DNA from: JBBATK01 sp039810585
Lineage (GTDB): Bacteria > Bacteroidota > Ignavibacteria > Kapaibacteriales > NICIL-2
Direction of reading: 5' to 3'
NCBI GenBank assembly: GCA_039810585.1
Contig: JBDHXF010000015.1
Coordinates: 1-64,000, forward strand
Length of the DNA stretch: 64,000 nt
This document shows, piece after piece, positions 34,820-42,436 of this stretch (position 1 is its first letter; each line of letters starts with the position of its first letter). Under the pieces are notes generated by a model that saw nothing but the letters and a program-made list of their open reading frames with translations, was not told the DNA's origin and searched no databases. A program made the translations under genes and the position numbers.

Positions 34820-35013
34820 GATGCTCCAAATAGGCGACCAACAAAACGACTCGCAAATGCTGCGAAAACACAAAAATAACCATCCTGCGGGTATTATAGG
34901 ACTTAGCTCGATCTGAGATTTGAGCTATTGCGAAAAAAACACGAATGATCTATCCGCTGCTTTCCCCTGCTTTCCTCTGCTTTCTCCAACTCCCTTTTCC
35001 GTGCATGATGGCT

Positions 35014-36084
35014 TTATCGCTGTACCTGCACCGCTGCGTCTTCTTGAGCAATCAGACGACCGATTGGTGTACAGTAGTTATGCAATCCTCGTTCGCGCAT
35101 CAGCTCCATAACTTCCGCTACTGCACTTGGGTCCACTGCGATCAGCAAGCCTCCGCTCGTCTGCGGATCGCAGAGGATTGCGAGTGACTCGTAGTATTCA
35201 TCAAATTTGTCGGCGACCTCCCGCTCTCCAAATAATTGAATACGGTGCCCGTAACTCTTCCAATTCCGTTTGGTTCCACCCGGAGTTCGCTTCTCGGCAA
35301 TGAAGGCACTCAGATCGCACAGTTGAGGCAATGTGCTCAGCGAGATCTCTGCCGTGAGCTGTGAGCCGTCGCACATCTCTACCAAATGTCCAAGCAAGCC
35401 AAATCCGGTAACGTCTGTCATTGCCTTAACACCGTCAATCCTGCCAAAAGCCTCGCCAATGCTATTGAGCGTGGTCATTGAAGCAATGTTTCGTCCGAGC
35501 AATTCCGGCTCCAGCACGCCGTGCTTTTCGGCAGTACTGAGGATGCCCACCCCCAACGACTTCGTGAGAAACAGTTCGCAACCACGTGTTGCCTGTGAGT
35601 TTTGCTTGAGATGACGAAGGTCGACGCTGCCACTCACTGCCAGTCCAAAAATTGGCTCCGGCGAGTCAATACTATGCCCTCCCGCCAGTGGAATGCCCGC
35701 TTCACCACAGATTGCCCGTGCTCCGCGAATCACCTCCGTCGCCACTTCCGGCGCAAGCGTGTCGATGGGCCAGCCGAGTATTGCGATGGCCATGACAGGG
35801 CTCCCTCCCATTGCATACACATCACTAATGGCGTTGGCTGATGCGATACGACCAAAGTCGAAAGGATCGTCAACAATGGGCATGAAGAAATCAGTCGTGC
35901 TGATCAAGCCCTGTCCGTTGCCCATATCATACACCGCCGCATCATCGCGGGTATCATTACCCACGAGGAGTTTTGGGTAATGCGGAGCTGCTTCATTGAA
36001 GTGCAGGATGCGATCCAACACTGCCGGCGAGAGCTTGCAGCCACAACCGGCACCGTGACTGTATTTCGTGAGCTTGATATCCAT
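35014..36084 (-). CDS. selD: Selenide, water dikinase
   Basis: Makes selenophosphate from selenide and ATP for selenocysteine or 2-selenouridine. The glycine-rich active site GAGCGCK has Cys at position 14, not selenocysteine. The AIRS-type fold is clear (YPKLLVGNDTRDDAAVYDMG, TTDFFMPIVDDPFDFGRIAS, AMTDVTGFGLLGHLVEMC, LCDPQTSGGLLIAV). Length is 357 residues. The ATG at 36084 is preferred over a TTG two codons earlier. No selA, selB, tRNA-Sec or ybbB-type gene is in the window, so which selenium use applies is unknown. It lies 42 bp downstream of the RsmB-type gene. Confidence 0.95.
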   Translation of the reverse strand: MDIKLTKYSHGAGCGCKLSPAVLDRILHFNEAAPHYPKLLVGNDTRDDAAVYDMGNGQGLISTTDFFMPIVDDPFDFGRIASANAISDVYAMGGSPVMAIAILGWPIDTLAPEVATEVIRGARAICGEAGIPLAGGHSIDSPEPIFGLAVSGSVDLRHLKQNSQATRGCELFLTKSLGVGILSTAEKHGVLEPELLGRNIASMTTLNSIGEAFGRIDGVKAMTDVTGFGLLGHLVEMCDGSQLTAEISLSTLPQLCDLSAFIAEKRTPGGTKRNWKSYGHRIQLFGEREVADKFDEYYESLAILCDPQTSGGLLIAVDPSAVAEVMELMRERGLHNYCTPIGRLIAQEDAAVQVQR

Positions 36085-36132
36085 TGTCAACTCGAGTGTT
36101 GTGGTGTGAGCTTGTGTCGCTGCCGAATTCTT

Positions 36133-37386
36133 TCAAACGCTCTCCGTAGCATCAGAACTTACGGCGTCTGCAGCGAAGCCACCGGCACGCCGAAGGCGGG
36201 CCATAAAGAAACCGTCGCACTGATCAACATGCGGGAGAAGCTGTCGTTGCTCTTCCAATTCCCAGCCGGGATGCGTCGACAGAAACCATTGCACTTGCTT
36301 CTCACATTCTTGCGGAAGGATGCTGCAGGTGGCGTAGATCACTTTACCGCCGGGTCTGACCATCAGTGAGTAACGATCCAGAATGTCGCGCTGTAGCGAC
36401 ACAAAACGGTCGATATCTGCCTTCTGTACGTGCCACTTGGTGTCCGGATTGCGACGCAGCACACCTAAGCCCGAACATGGTACATCAAGTAACACGCGGT
36501 CTGCCGAGTCGTGCAGACGTTTCAAGACCTTGGTGGACGAGATGTGTCGGGTTTCGATAATCGACACGCCATCACGCCGCGCTCTCTTACTCAACTCGGT
36601 GAGCTTCCACTCTTCTGTATCCATCGAGATGATGCGTCCCGTGTTGTGCATCAGTGCCGCCAAGTGCAAACTCTTGCCACCACTTCCGGCGCAGGCGTCA
36701 ATCACGCGCATGCCCTCGCTCACGTCGCAAAATGGCGCGATGCACTGCGATCCAGCGTCCTGCACTTCGAAGAGTCCGTCGCGAAATTCATTCAGCGAAA
36801 ACACATTCAAGAAGCGCAGAAAGATAATGGCTTCGGGCCGAAGCGGAGAGCTTTGCATCTTGACCTGCAACAGTTCCAAGCGCAGGCGTAACTCTGCCGG
36901 CGTGATTTTGAGTTCGTTGCAGCGGATGCACACTTTGGGTTCTTCCTGAAGAGCGGCCAAAAGTGTAGGCCATTCCGATGACCAAATTTCCGATCCCATC
37001 TCGTCGAGCCATTCCGGGATTGAGTACGCTAGGGTGCGTGTGTTCTCGGCATCCTGCCAGCGTTGCCGAAGTTGTTCCGTATCGGAACGAAGCATGGATT
37101 GCAAGCTTGACGGAATGCTGAGGCGTTGCAAGCGCAAGGCACCAAGCACTAAGCGCAAAGCGCTGTGAGCATCGTCGTCAGCACTCATGCCGCAGGCGTG
37201 CAGGAGGCGCGTGTAATGTCTGATGATAAAGTAGAGCGACTCAGCAAAGAGTGAACGAAGCTCAGGATCCCACTGACGGTTTTGGCTGAGTTTTTTTTGC
37301 AGGACGGCGTTCGCAAAGCGACCCTGATGCACGCATTCACGAAAGGCATGAGCCAGTTCGCGACAAAATTGTTCGGATAGACGCAT
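36133..37386 (-). CDS. RsmB/NOP-family RNA (cytosine-5) methyltransferase
   Basis: Transfers methyl from S-adenosylmethionine to cytosine in RNA, probably 16S rRNA. The N-terminus (about 150 residues) is a NusB-like helical domain. The catalytic domain has the SAM loop MRVIDACAGSGGKSLHLAAL, and the two cysteines of the family in LLDVPCSGLGVLRRNPDTKW and VIYATCSILPQECEKQ. Length of 417 residues fits RsmB-like enzymes of Bacteroidetes. Whether it is true RsmB (m5C967) or a paralogue is undecided. It precedes selD on the same strand. Confidence 0.9.
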   Translation of the reverse strand: MRLSEQFCRELAHAFRECVHQGRFANAVLQKKLSQNRQWDPELRSLFAESLYFIIRHYTRLLHACGMSADDDAHSALRLVLGALRLQRLSIPSSLQSMLRSDTEQLRQRWQDAENTRTLAYSIPEWLDEMGSEIWSSEWPTLLAALQEEPKVCIRCNELKITPAELRLRLELLQVKMQSSPLRPEAIIFLRFLNVFSLNEFRDGLFEVQDAGSQCIAPFCDVSEGMRVIDACAGSGGKSLHLAALMHNTGRIISMDTEEWKLTELSKRARRDGVSIIETRHISSTKVLKRLHDSADRVLLDVPCSGLGVLRRNPDTKWHVQKADIDRFVSLQRDILDRYSLMVRPGGKVIYATCSILPQECEKQVQWFLSTHPGWELEEQRQLLPHVDQCDGFFMARLRRAGGFAADAVSSDATESV

Positions 37387-37610
37387 AAGATGTACGGTTC
37401 TGAAAACAAAGATACGGGCTATTGGGGCGTGAATTCCGGAGAATGCGACACTAGGGGTTGTTGCCAGAAATTCGCAGACAAATTGTCATCTTTTTAGTAG
37501 TTTTCCCCTGCCCACTTGATGTCCATCGTCGGACTAACCCCCGGGCAATTTCGTTGAATGTCCGCGCCTTTGCACGGTCGTCGCTATCACCAAATCCCTT
37601 GGAGTAAACC

Positions 37611-38630
37611 ATGAAAAACAGAGTCCTGTTGTACACCTTTGCCCTGGCTTTAGTGCTGGCGGTGAGTTGTTCGGAAAAGAAAGTAGAACCGGCTAAAGTG
37701 GATGGAATGGACGTCTACACCGATCCCGTTGACGGCATGGTGGTGCACTATCCAAAGAACTGGACAGTGAATAAGGAAGCCGGCAAGCGCTTCTACGTAC
37801 TCTCCTCGCCCGATGCCGCACAACGCTTCATCGATTTCAAAGAGGGTCCAGCCGCCGCAAAGCTTGAAGCTCGCGTAAGCCACATGGACAAAGATCAAAC
37901 ACTGGAGCAGTTCATTACAGAAGACAAGATCTTTTCTCCCGAAGCCTATCAACCGCAAGAGAATACAAAGCTAGGCGGACAAGATGCCGTAAAACTCAGC
38001 TTTTCTGCTGATGGTTCGGATGGCAAGTTCAAGGGTTTCAAATATTACAGCTTGAAAGATTCGATTCTTACCACACTCGAGTTCTCCGCATTTGGCAATA
38101 CCTTTGACGCGTACAAGCCGCAAATCGACGAGATTGTCAGCACCTTCGTGTGTGGCGGACCCGCGAAAGTGGAAGCACCGAAAGTTGACACTATTAAACA
38201 AGGTCCCGAAGCTCCGTCAGCCAACCTCCAAAACGTCCCTGGTCAGGGTTACTCTATCAGCATTCCCGACAACTTCCGCGCAAAGGCTGTGAAAACCGCA
38301 GGAGCACTGGCCGGTTCGCAATATTTGGGTGACCGCTTGGATTGTACGATTCAAGTTGACATCCTGGATGCTTCCAAGCAATCCAACCTGGACAAGATTG
38401 CAGAAAGCAATAAAGGTATGTTTGGCGGAAGCCAGCAAAAGGCTACCACTCTTGGAGGCGCTAAGGCGTATATGTTCAGCTATTCACCCGCCGCAGGTAT
38501 TGGTCGTAATGCGTACCTCTGCGTGAAAGACAACAAACTCTACCGCGTGTTTGTAACATGGAATAAGGCCGACGAAGGCGTGTACCTGCCGATCTTCAAT
38601 AAGTGTTTGTCTACCTTCCAGTTCAAGTAG
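37611..38630 (+). CDS. Lipoprotein with two tandem related domains
   Basis: A 339-residue lipoprotein with lipobox AVSC (Cys20). After a short linker it has two similar halves: residues about 40-180 and 200-339. Each starts with a glycine-aromatic strand (DGMVVHYPKNWTV; GQGYSISIPDNFRAK) and each ends with a LGG-x-A segment and a closing -STF- strand (TKLGGQDAVKLSF; TTLGGAKAYMFSY). This resembles PsbP/MOG1-like folds, but the match is by shape only. It probably sits in the periplasm or outer membrane. GGAG precedes the ATG and a clear terminator follows. Confidence 0.7.
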   Translation: MKNRVLLYTFALALVLAVSCSEKKVEPAKVDGMDVYTDPVDGMVVHYPKNWTVNKEAGKRFYVLSSPDAAQRFIDFKEGPAAAKLEARVSHMDKDQTLEQFITEDKIFSPEAYQPQENTKLGGQDAVKLSFSADGSDGKFKGFKYYSLKDSILTTLEFSAFGNTFDAYKPQIDEIVSTFVCGGPAKVEAPKVDTIKQGPEAPSANLQNVPGQGYSISIPDNFRAKAVKTAGALAGSQYLGDRLDCTIQVDILDASKQSNLDKIAESNKGMFGGSQQKATTLGGAKAYMFSYSPAAGIGRNAYLCVKDNKLYRVFVTWNKADEGVYLPIFNKCLSTFQFK

Positions 38631-38666
38631 AAGAGCTGCACTAACGATGCATCTCAAGCATTCACG

Positions 38667-38703
38667 AACCCTCGACGACTCTTCTCGTCGGGGGTTTTTC
38701 TTT
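38667..38703 (+). terminator. Rho-independent terminator after the lipoprotein gene
   Basis: AACCCTCGACGA and TCGTCGGGGGTT pair (one G-T) around a 6-nt loop, followed by TTTCTTTTTC. Confidence 0.85.
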
Positions 38704-38792
38704 TTCTACCATCTATGTTCGCCAGCTTGTCCATTTTGCAGATACCAAACGAGGTAACGGCTTTTCGCGGACGATACGATATGGAGATGACG

Positions 38793-39302
38793 ATGAATGA
38801 ATTCACAGAACGGCAACACTTCCGTCAGCCCTTGCTCTGGATCGGCCTTGGTGTAGCCGATTGTGCCATGCTGTTCTTAGGATGGAACTCCCTCTTTCAT
38901 TCTGCCGAATACGGCGATCGCGCTGTGCCCTTTGCTTTTCTTTTGATCATCTTCTGCGTGCTGCTTGGAGTCAATGCTCTCTTGTGGTTTATGAGTCTGG
39001 ACACTCGTATCGACACGGAAGGCATTCATTATCGCTTCACACCCTTCATCCCAAAATATCGCACGGTACAGTGGACAGAGCTCCGCAGCGTGCAGGTGAG
39101 GCACTACCGTCCTATCGTGGAATACGGTGGCTGGGGCTATCGCATCGGCGTGTTTGGAGCCGGCCAAGCGCTCAATATTAGAGGCACAGTTGGCATCCAA
39201 TTGGTGTTCCAGTCGGGCAAGCGCTTGCTCCTGGGCACACAAAAAGAGGATGATGCCCGCGTCATCCTCACACACTTTGGCTTCGCTCAATTAATGCAGT
39301 AA
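38793..39302 (+). CDS. Membrane protein with two transmembrane helices, unknown function
   Basis: About 169 residues. Two membrane spans lie near the N-terminus (LLWIGLGVADCAMLFLGW and VPFAFLLIIFCVLLGVNALL), followed by a soluble beta-rich domain with PH-like rhythm (IDTEGIHYRFTPFIPKYRTV, QWTELRSVQVRHYRPIVEYG). Three ATGs in six codons compete; the one at 38793 has GGAG eight bases before it, 38781 and 38715 are alternatives. Similar small proteins are common in Bacteroidetes with no known role. It faces the minus-strand IgGFc-like gene with a shared hairpin between them. Confidence 0.65.
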   Translation: MNEFTERQHFRQPLLWIGLGVADCAMLFLGWNSLFHSAEYGDRAVPFAFLLIIFCVLLGVNALLWFMSLDTRIDTEGIHYRFTPFIPKYRTVQWTELRSVQVRHYRPIVEYGGWGYRIGVFGAGQALNIRGTVGIQLVFQSGKRLLLGTQKEDDARVILTHFGFAQLMQ

Positions 39303-39352
39303 AGCGCTGACTAGCACCCAGCATTTCTCGAAATATTCGTCAGGAGATTTAC

Positions 39353-39382
39353 TATTCTCGCCGCGCGAAGCGCGCGAGAATA
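39353..39382. terminator. Hairpin between convergent genes
   Basis: TATTCTCGC (39353-39361) and GCGAGAATA (39374-39382) form the outer stem, with GCGC-GAA-GCGC inside. T-rich sequence follows on the plus strand (AATTCTTTT) and AAT-rich sequence on the other side. It probably ends both facing genes. Confidence 0.75.
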
Positions 39383-39422
39383 ATAATTCTTTTGACGTTG
39401 GTGACTACAGGTGACTGAAAGA

Positions 39423-40991
39423 CTACAAGCCGTGACCATACGCATCAAACTCATCCGGATAGCCGTATTGTATGGCTCCGAAGGGCTTTGAGCAATGCAC
39501 GTTCAAACCGCTGTCCAGTGAATCGAGGACGATTTCTCCGACAGAGTAGGTATCGTCTACTTTTACGACATGACGTAGCTGCACCACTTCTCCGTTATCT
39601 GTCATCAAACTCTGAAGTGCGTCTGTAGGCACGCACACAAGCGCAAACTGATAAGCGTGGACAACGGCGAACGTGTGTCCGCCAAGCTGAAACCCTTGCA
39701 TCTTGGTATGATCGAGAGTAGAAACAGCTGGCTGCAATGCGTCCCGTTGCTCTTGCTGTACTGAAGGTTTAGTGTATGCAGTAGTAACCGATGGTTCCAA
39801 CATCGTCGGAACAGAGTTCGAAGATTTTCTCATGGCAACCGGGTGGGACGACGACTCCGTCTTCCGGATCGTCGTGCTGTTATTTTGAGTACCGTTTTGA
39901 ACCTCATCTTGTGGCACATGCATATCCATAGGTACAAAAGTGCACGATGTCCCGTAATGCTCAACCGGACGTAAGGAGATCATGCAGGGATCGCCGATAC
40001 TGTCCACATCCTTAAATCCGTGTGTCAATTCAAAGCACTGAATAGGCTGTGACGAGTGCACAGTAGTGACTCCACGAACATTGTCGATATCGACCGAGCT
40101 TCCCGGTTGTAGGCTTAGTTTCTCCACTCCGTCACCTCGCTGATAGCTTATCTCAGAAACTTCTCCAGCGCCTACTAACTTGAGGGAATAACTCGTGCGC
40201 CCGGTAGGAGGTAGTGTGATGAATGTTTTACCCCAAAAGGAAGTAGGTCGGAGCTGCTCCACCAAGGGGTTACCGGCATTTCTGTAGGCCGGCACATAAG
40301 CCAGAGAACTACCACTGAAGACCGCTACTGCTTTCGAGGCATGAATGATTGCGCCGCTAAAATCTGCAGTGCCTTCACTCTTTGTGTCAACAACGCTTCG
40401 GTACACGTCGCCACGATTGAGATGCACGTGAACATTGCTGGTCACGATGCCACGAAGAGAAATACCTTGAGGCAACAGGACAGACAGATCCGTGTTGTCA
40501 TCCGTCGCAACAACACAAGCTTGCGAGCAGAGTTCATCGCTCAGCTTCGCATGACCGACAAGGGTATAATCCTGCCCAAGTTCTGTGCAATCAAAAATGG
40601 AGAACGACTCAGTTGATTGAAAGCGTCGAGTTATTCCCACTACCGAACAGGGATGGGATGATGTAAGATGTATGGCTTTATTTCCCTGCAGTCCGGCTTC
40701 CAGCACTTCAAAACGACGTGGCACCTCGATTACCTTTACCTGACCCTTCTTTATTTCAAAATCAACTCGCCAAGAATTGTCAGAGGCAACGCAGTGGATT
40801 TGATCATCGTTACTTGCCGCAACTTCCACCCGCAGAACTACATCATCAACAGATGAGTAGTATTGGTCGGATGTTACCGGTTCACGATAATTTTTATCAA
40901 AGCACAACCAAAAATTGGTGCCTTGGTTCATGTGCTGCGCAAAGACGGTGGGGGCGCAGAGTACGAGAAGCAATAGGGAGCGTAGTAGCAT
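39423..40991 (-). CDS. Exported IgGFc-binding-like domain protein
   Basis: A 522-residue exported protein. The signal peptide is MLLRSLLLLVLCAPTVFA with GGAG upstream of the ATG at 40991. The rest resembles the IgGFc-binding N-terminal domain (QGTNFWLCFDKNYREP, then CSVVGITRRFQSTESFSI, AVFSGSSLAYVP, and RPTSFWGKTFITLPPTGRTS). That domain also opens the 1382-residue protein at 10873-15021, so the two are distant paralogues. A low-complexity Thr/Ser stretch lies at residues about 360-420. No T9SS sorting domain is seen at the C-terminus (ends DEFDAYGHGL), so its route or anchoring differs or it has been shortened. Confidence 0.72.
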   Translation of the reverse strand: MLLRSLLLLVLCAPTVFAQHMNQGTNFWLCFDKNYREPVTSDQYYSSVDDVVLRVEVAASNDDQIHCVASDNSWRVDFEIKKGQVKVIEVPRRFEVLEAGLQGNKAIHLTSSHPCSVVGITRRFQSTESFSIFDCTELGQDYTLVGHAKLSDELCSQACVVATDDNTDLSVLLPQGISLRGIVTSNVHVHLNRGDVYRSVVDTKSEGTADFSGAIIHASKAVAVFSGSSLAYVPAYRNAGNPLVEQLRPTSFWGKTFITLPPTGRTSYSLKLVGAGEVSEISYQRGDGVEKLSLQPGSSVDIDNVRGVTTVHSSQPIQCFELTHGFKDVDSIGDPCMISLRPVEHYGTSCTFVPMDMHVPQDEVQNGTQNNSTTIRKTESSSHPVAMRKSSNSVPTMLEPSVTTAYTKPSVQQEQRDALQPAVSTLDHTKMQGFQLGGHTFAVVHAYQFALVCVPTDALQSLMTDNGEVVQLRHVVKVDDTYSVGEIVLDSLDSGLNVHCSKPFGAIQYGYPDEFDAYGHGL

Positions 40992-41045
40992 GGGAGCCTC
41001 CGTGATATGTTGAGCGATGTCAACATACAGCCTAAATCCATGCAC

Positions 41046-41149
41046 GGCGAGGCATTAACATGGCATTAACAGACATCGCATTAATGCACAGCAATTCGAA
41101 ATGTTTACTATTTGGTGACTTCGTTGCGACTGACAACAATCGGAAGTAT
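41046..41149. promoter_or_regulatory. Intergenic strip with three GCATTAA repeats
   Basis: GCATTAA occurs at about 41051-41057, 41061-41067 and 41088-41094, upstream of the minus-strand IgGFc-like gene. It may be a regulatory site; no regulator is known. Confidence 0.3.
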
Positions 41150-42421
41150 TTATTCAAAACCGTGACATTCATACACCTCGCGGGCAAGGTGTTCGCGGTG
41201 ATCCGGATGAGCGATATTAATGAGAAGCTTCGCGCGCTCACGGATGTTCTTGCCGTAGAGATTAACAGCACCGTATTCCGTAACCACATAGTGAACGTGA
41301 GCGCGGGTAGTGACCACGCCTGCACCTTGTTTCAGATTTACCACGATACGCGATTCACCCTTGCTCGTTGTTGACGGTAGAGCAATGATTGGCTTTCCGT
41401 CCTCGCACAGAGAAGCTCCGCGAATAAAATCCATCTGACCTCCAACGCCGGAATAAATATGGGAGCCGATGGAGTCGGCGCAGACTTGTCCGCTCACATC
41501 TACTTCAATGGCACTATTTATCGCAGTGACCTTTGGATTTTGTTCGATAACACGGGTGTTGTTTACATACGCAACATCGAGCAGGAGCACACCGGGATTG
41601 TCGTCGATAAAATCATACAAACGTTTGGTACCCATCACGAAACCGGCAACGGTTTTGAAAGAGTGTTTCTTTTTCAAACGATTGTTCACCACACCTTTTT
41701 CAACCAGACTGATGAGTCCGTCTGAGAACATCTCTGTGTGTACCCCAAGATCTTTGTGGTTACCCAGGAACTTCAAGACCGCATTCGGAATAGCTCCGAT
41801 GCCCATTTGCAACGTAGCGCCGTCGCTCACGAGTCCGGCGACGTGTTTTCCGATTGCCTCTTCAACAGGACTAGGTTCCGTGTATGATGCTTCAGGAATG
41901 GGGTGGTCGACTGCGGTGAGGGAGTGGAATTGCGACACGTGGATATTGCCGTCGCCCAAGGATCGCGGCATATGCGGATTGATCTGCGCTATCACATGCT
42001 TTGCCGTTTGCACCGCAGCCAAGGTAGCTTCCACTGAAACGCCTAAAGAGCAATATCCATGTCGGTCCGGCGGTGATACTTGAACTAGCACTACGTCGAG
42101 GGGAAGAACTTTTCGACGAAAGAGCAAGGGCACTTCCGATAAAAACACCGGGATATAATCTGCCCTGCCAACACGCATCGCGGGTCGAATATTTGCGCCA
42201 GCAAAGAGAGCATGAACTTTAAAACTGTCTTTACATTCTTCGGCGGCGTATGGAGCGGGTCCTTCTGTGTGGAGGTGAACAACTTCAACATTCCGCAACT
42301 CAGGTGCGCGGCGTGTCATTGCTTGAATGAGTTCTTGCGGCGCAGCAGCGACTGAATGAATGTACACGCGATCACCGGACTTGATTACTTTAACCGCTTC
42401 TTCTGCACTGATAATTTTCAT
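41150..42421 (-). CDS. Acetyl-CoA hydrolase/CoA-transferase family protein
   Basis: Moves CoA between acyl groups (succinate, acetate, 4-hydroxybutyrate are typical). A 423-residue protein with the N-terminal CoA-transferase fold (AVKVIKSGDRVYIHSVAAAP), and the C-terminal half with the catalytic Glu in VHTEMFSDGLISL and the CoA-binding SGVGGQMDFIRGAS. Length matches the 4-hydroxybutyrate CoA-transferase/acetyl-CoA hydrolase group. Substrate cannot be chosen from sequence. It starts 15 bases after the end of the M16 peptidase gene on the same strand, so the two may be co-transcribed. Confidence 0.88.
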   Translation of the reverse strand: MKIISAEEAVKVIKSGDRVYIHSVAAAPQELIQAMTRRAPELRNVEVVHLHTEGPAPYAAEECKDSFKVHALFAGANIRPAMRVGRADYIPVFLSEVPLLFRRKVLPLDVVLVQVSPPDRHGYCSLGVSVEATLAAVQTAKHVIAQINPHMPRSLGDGNIHVSQFHSLTAVDHPIPEASYTEPSPVEEAIGKHVAGLVSDGATLQMGIGAIPNAVLKFLGNHKDLGVHTEMFSDGLISLVEKGVVNNRLKKKHSFKTVAGFVMGTKRLYDFIDDNPGVLLLDVAYVNNTRVIEQNPKVTAINSAIEVDVSGQVCADSIGSHIYSGVGGQMDFIRGASLCEDGKPIIALPSTTSKGESRIVVNLKQGAGVVTTRAHVHYVVTEYGAVNLYGKNIRERAKLLINIAHPDHREHLAREVYECHGFE

Positions 42422-42436
42422 AGGTCAATCATACCA

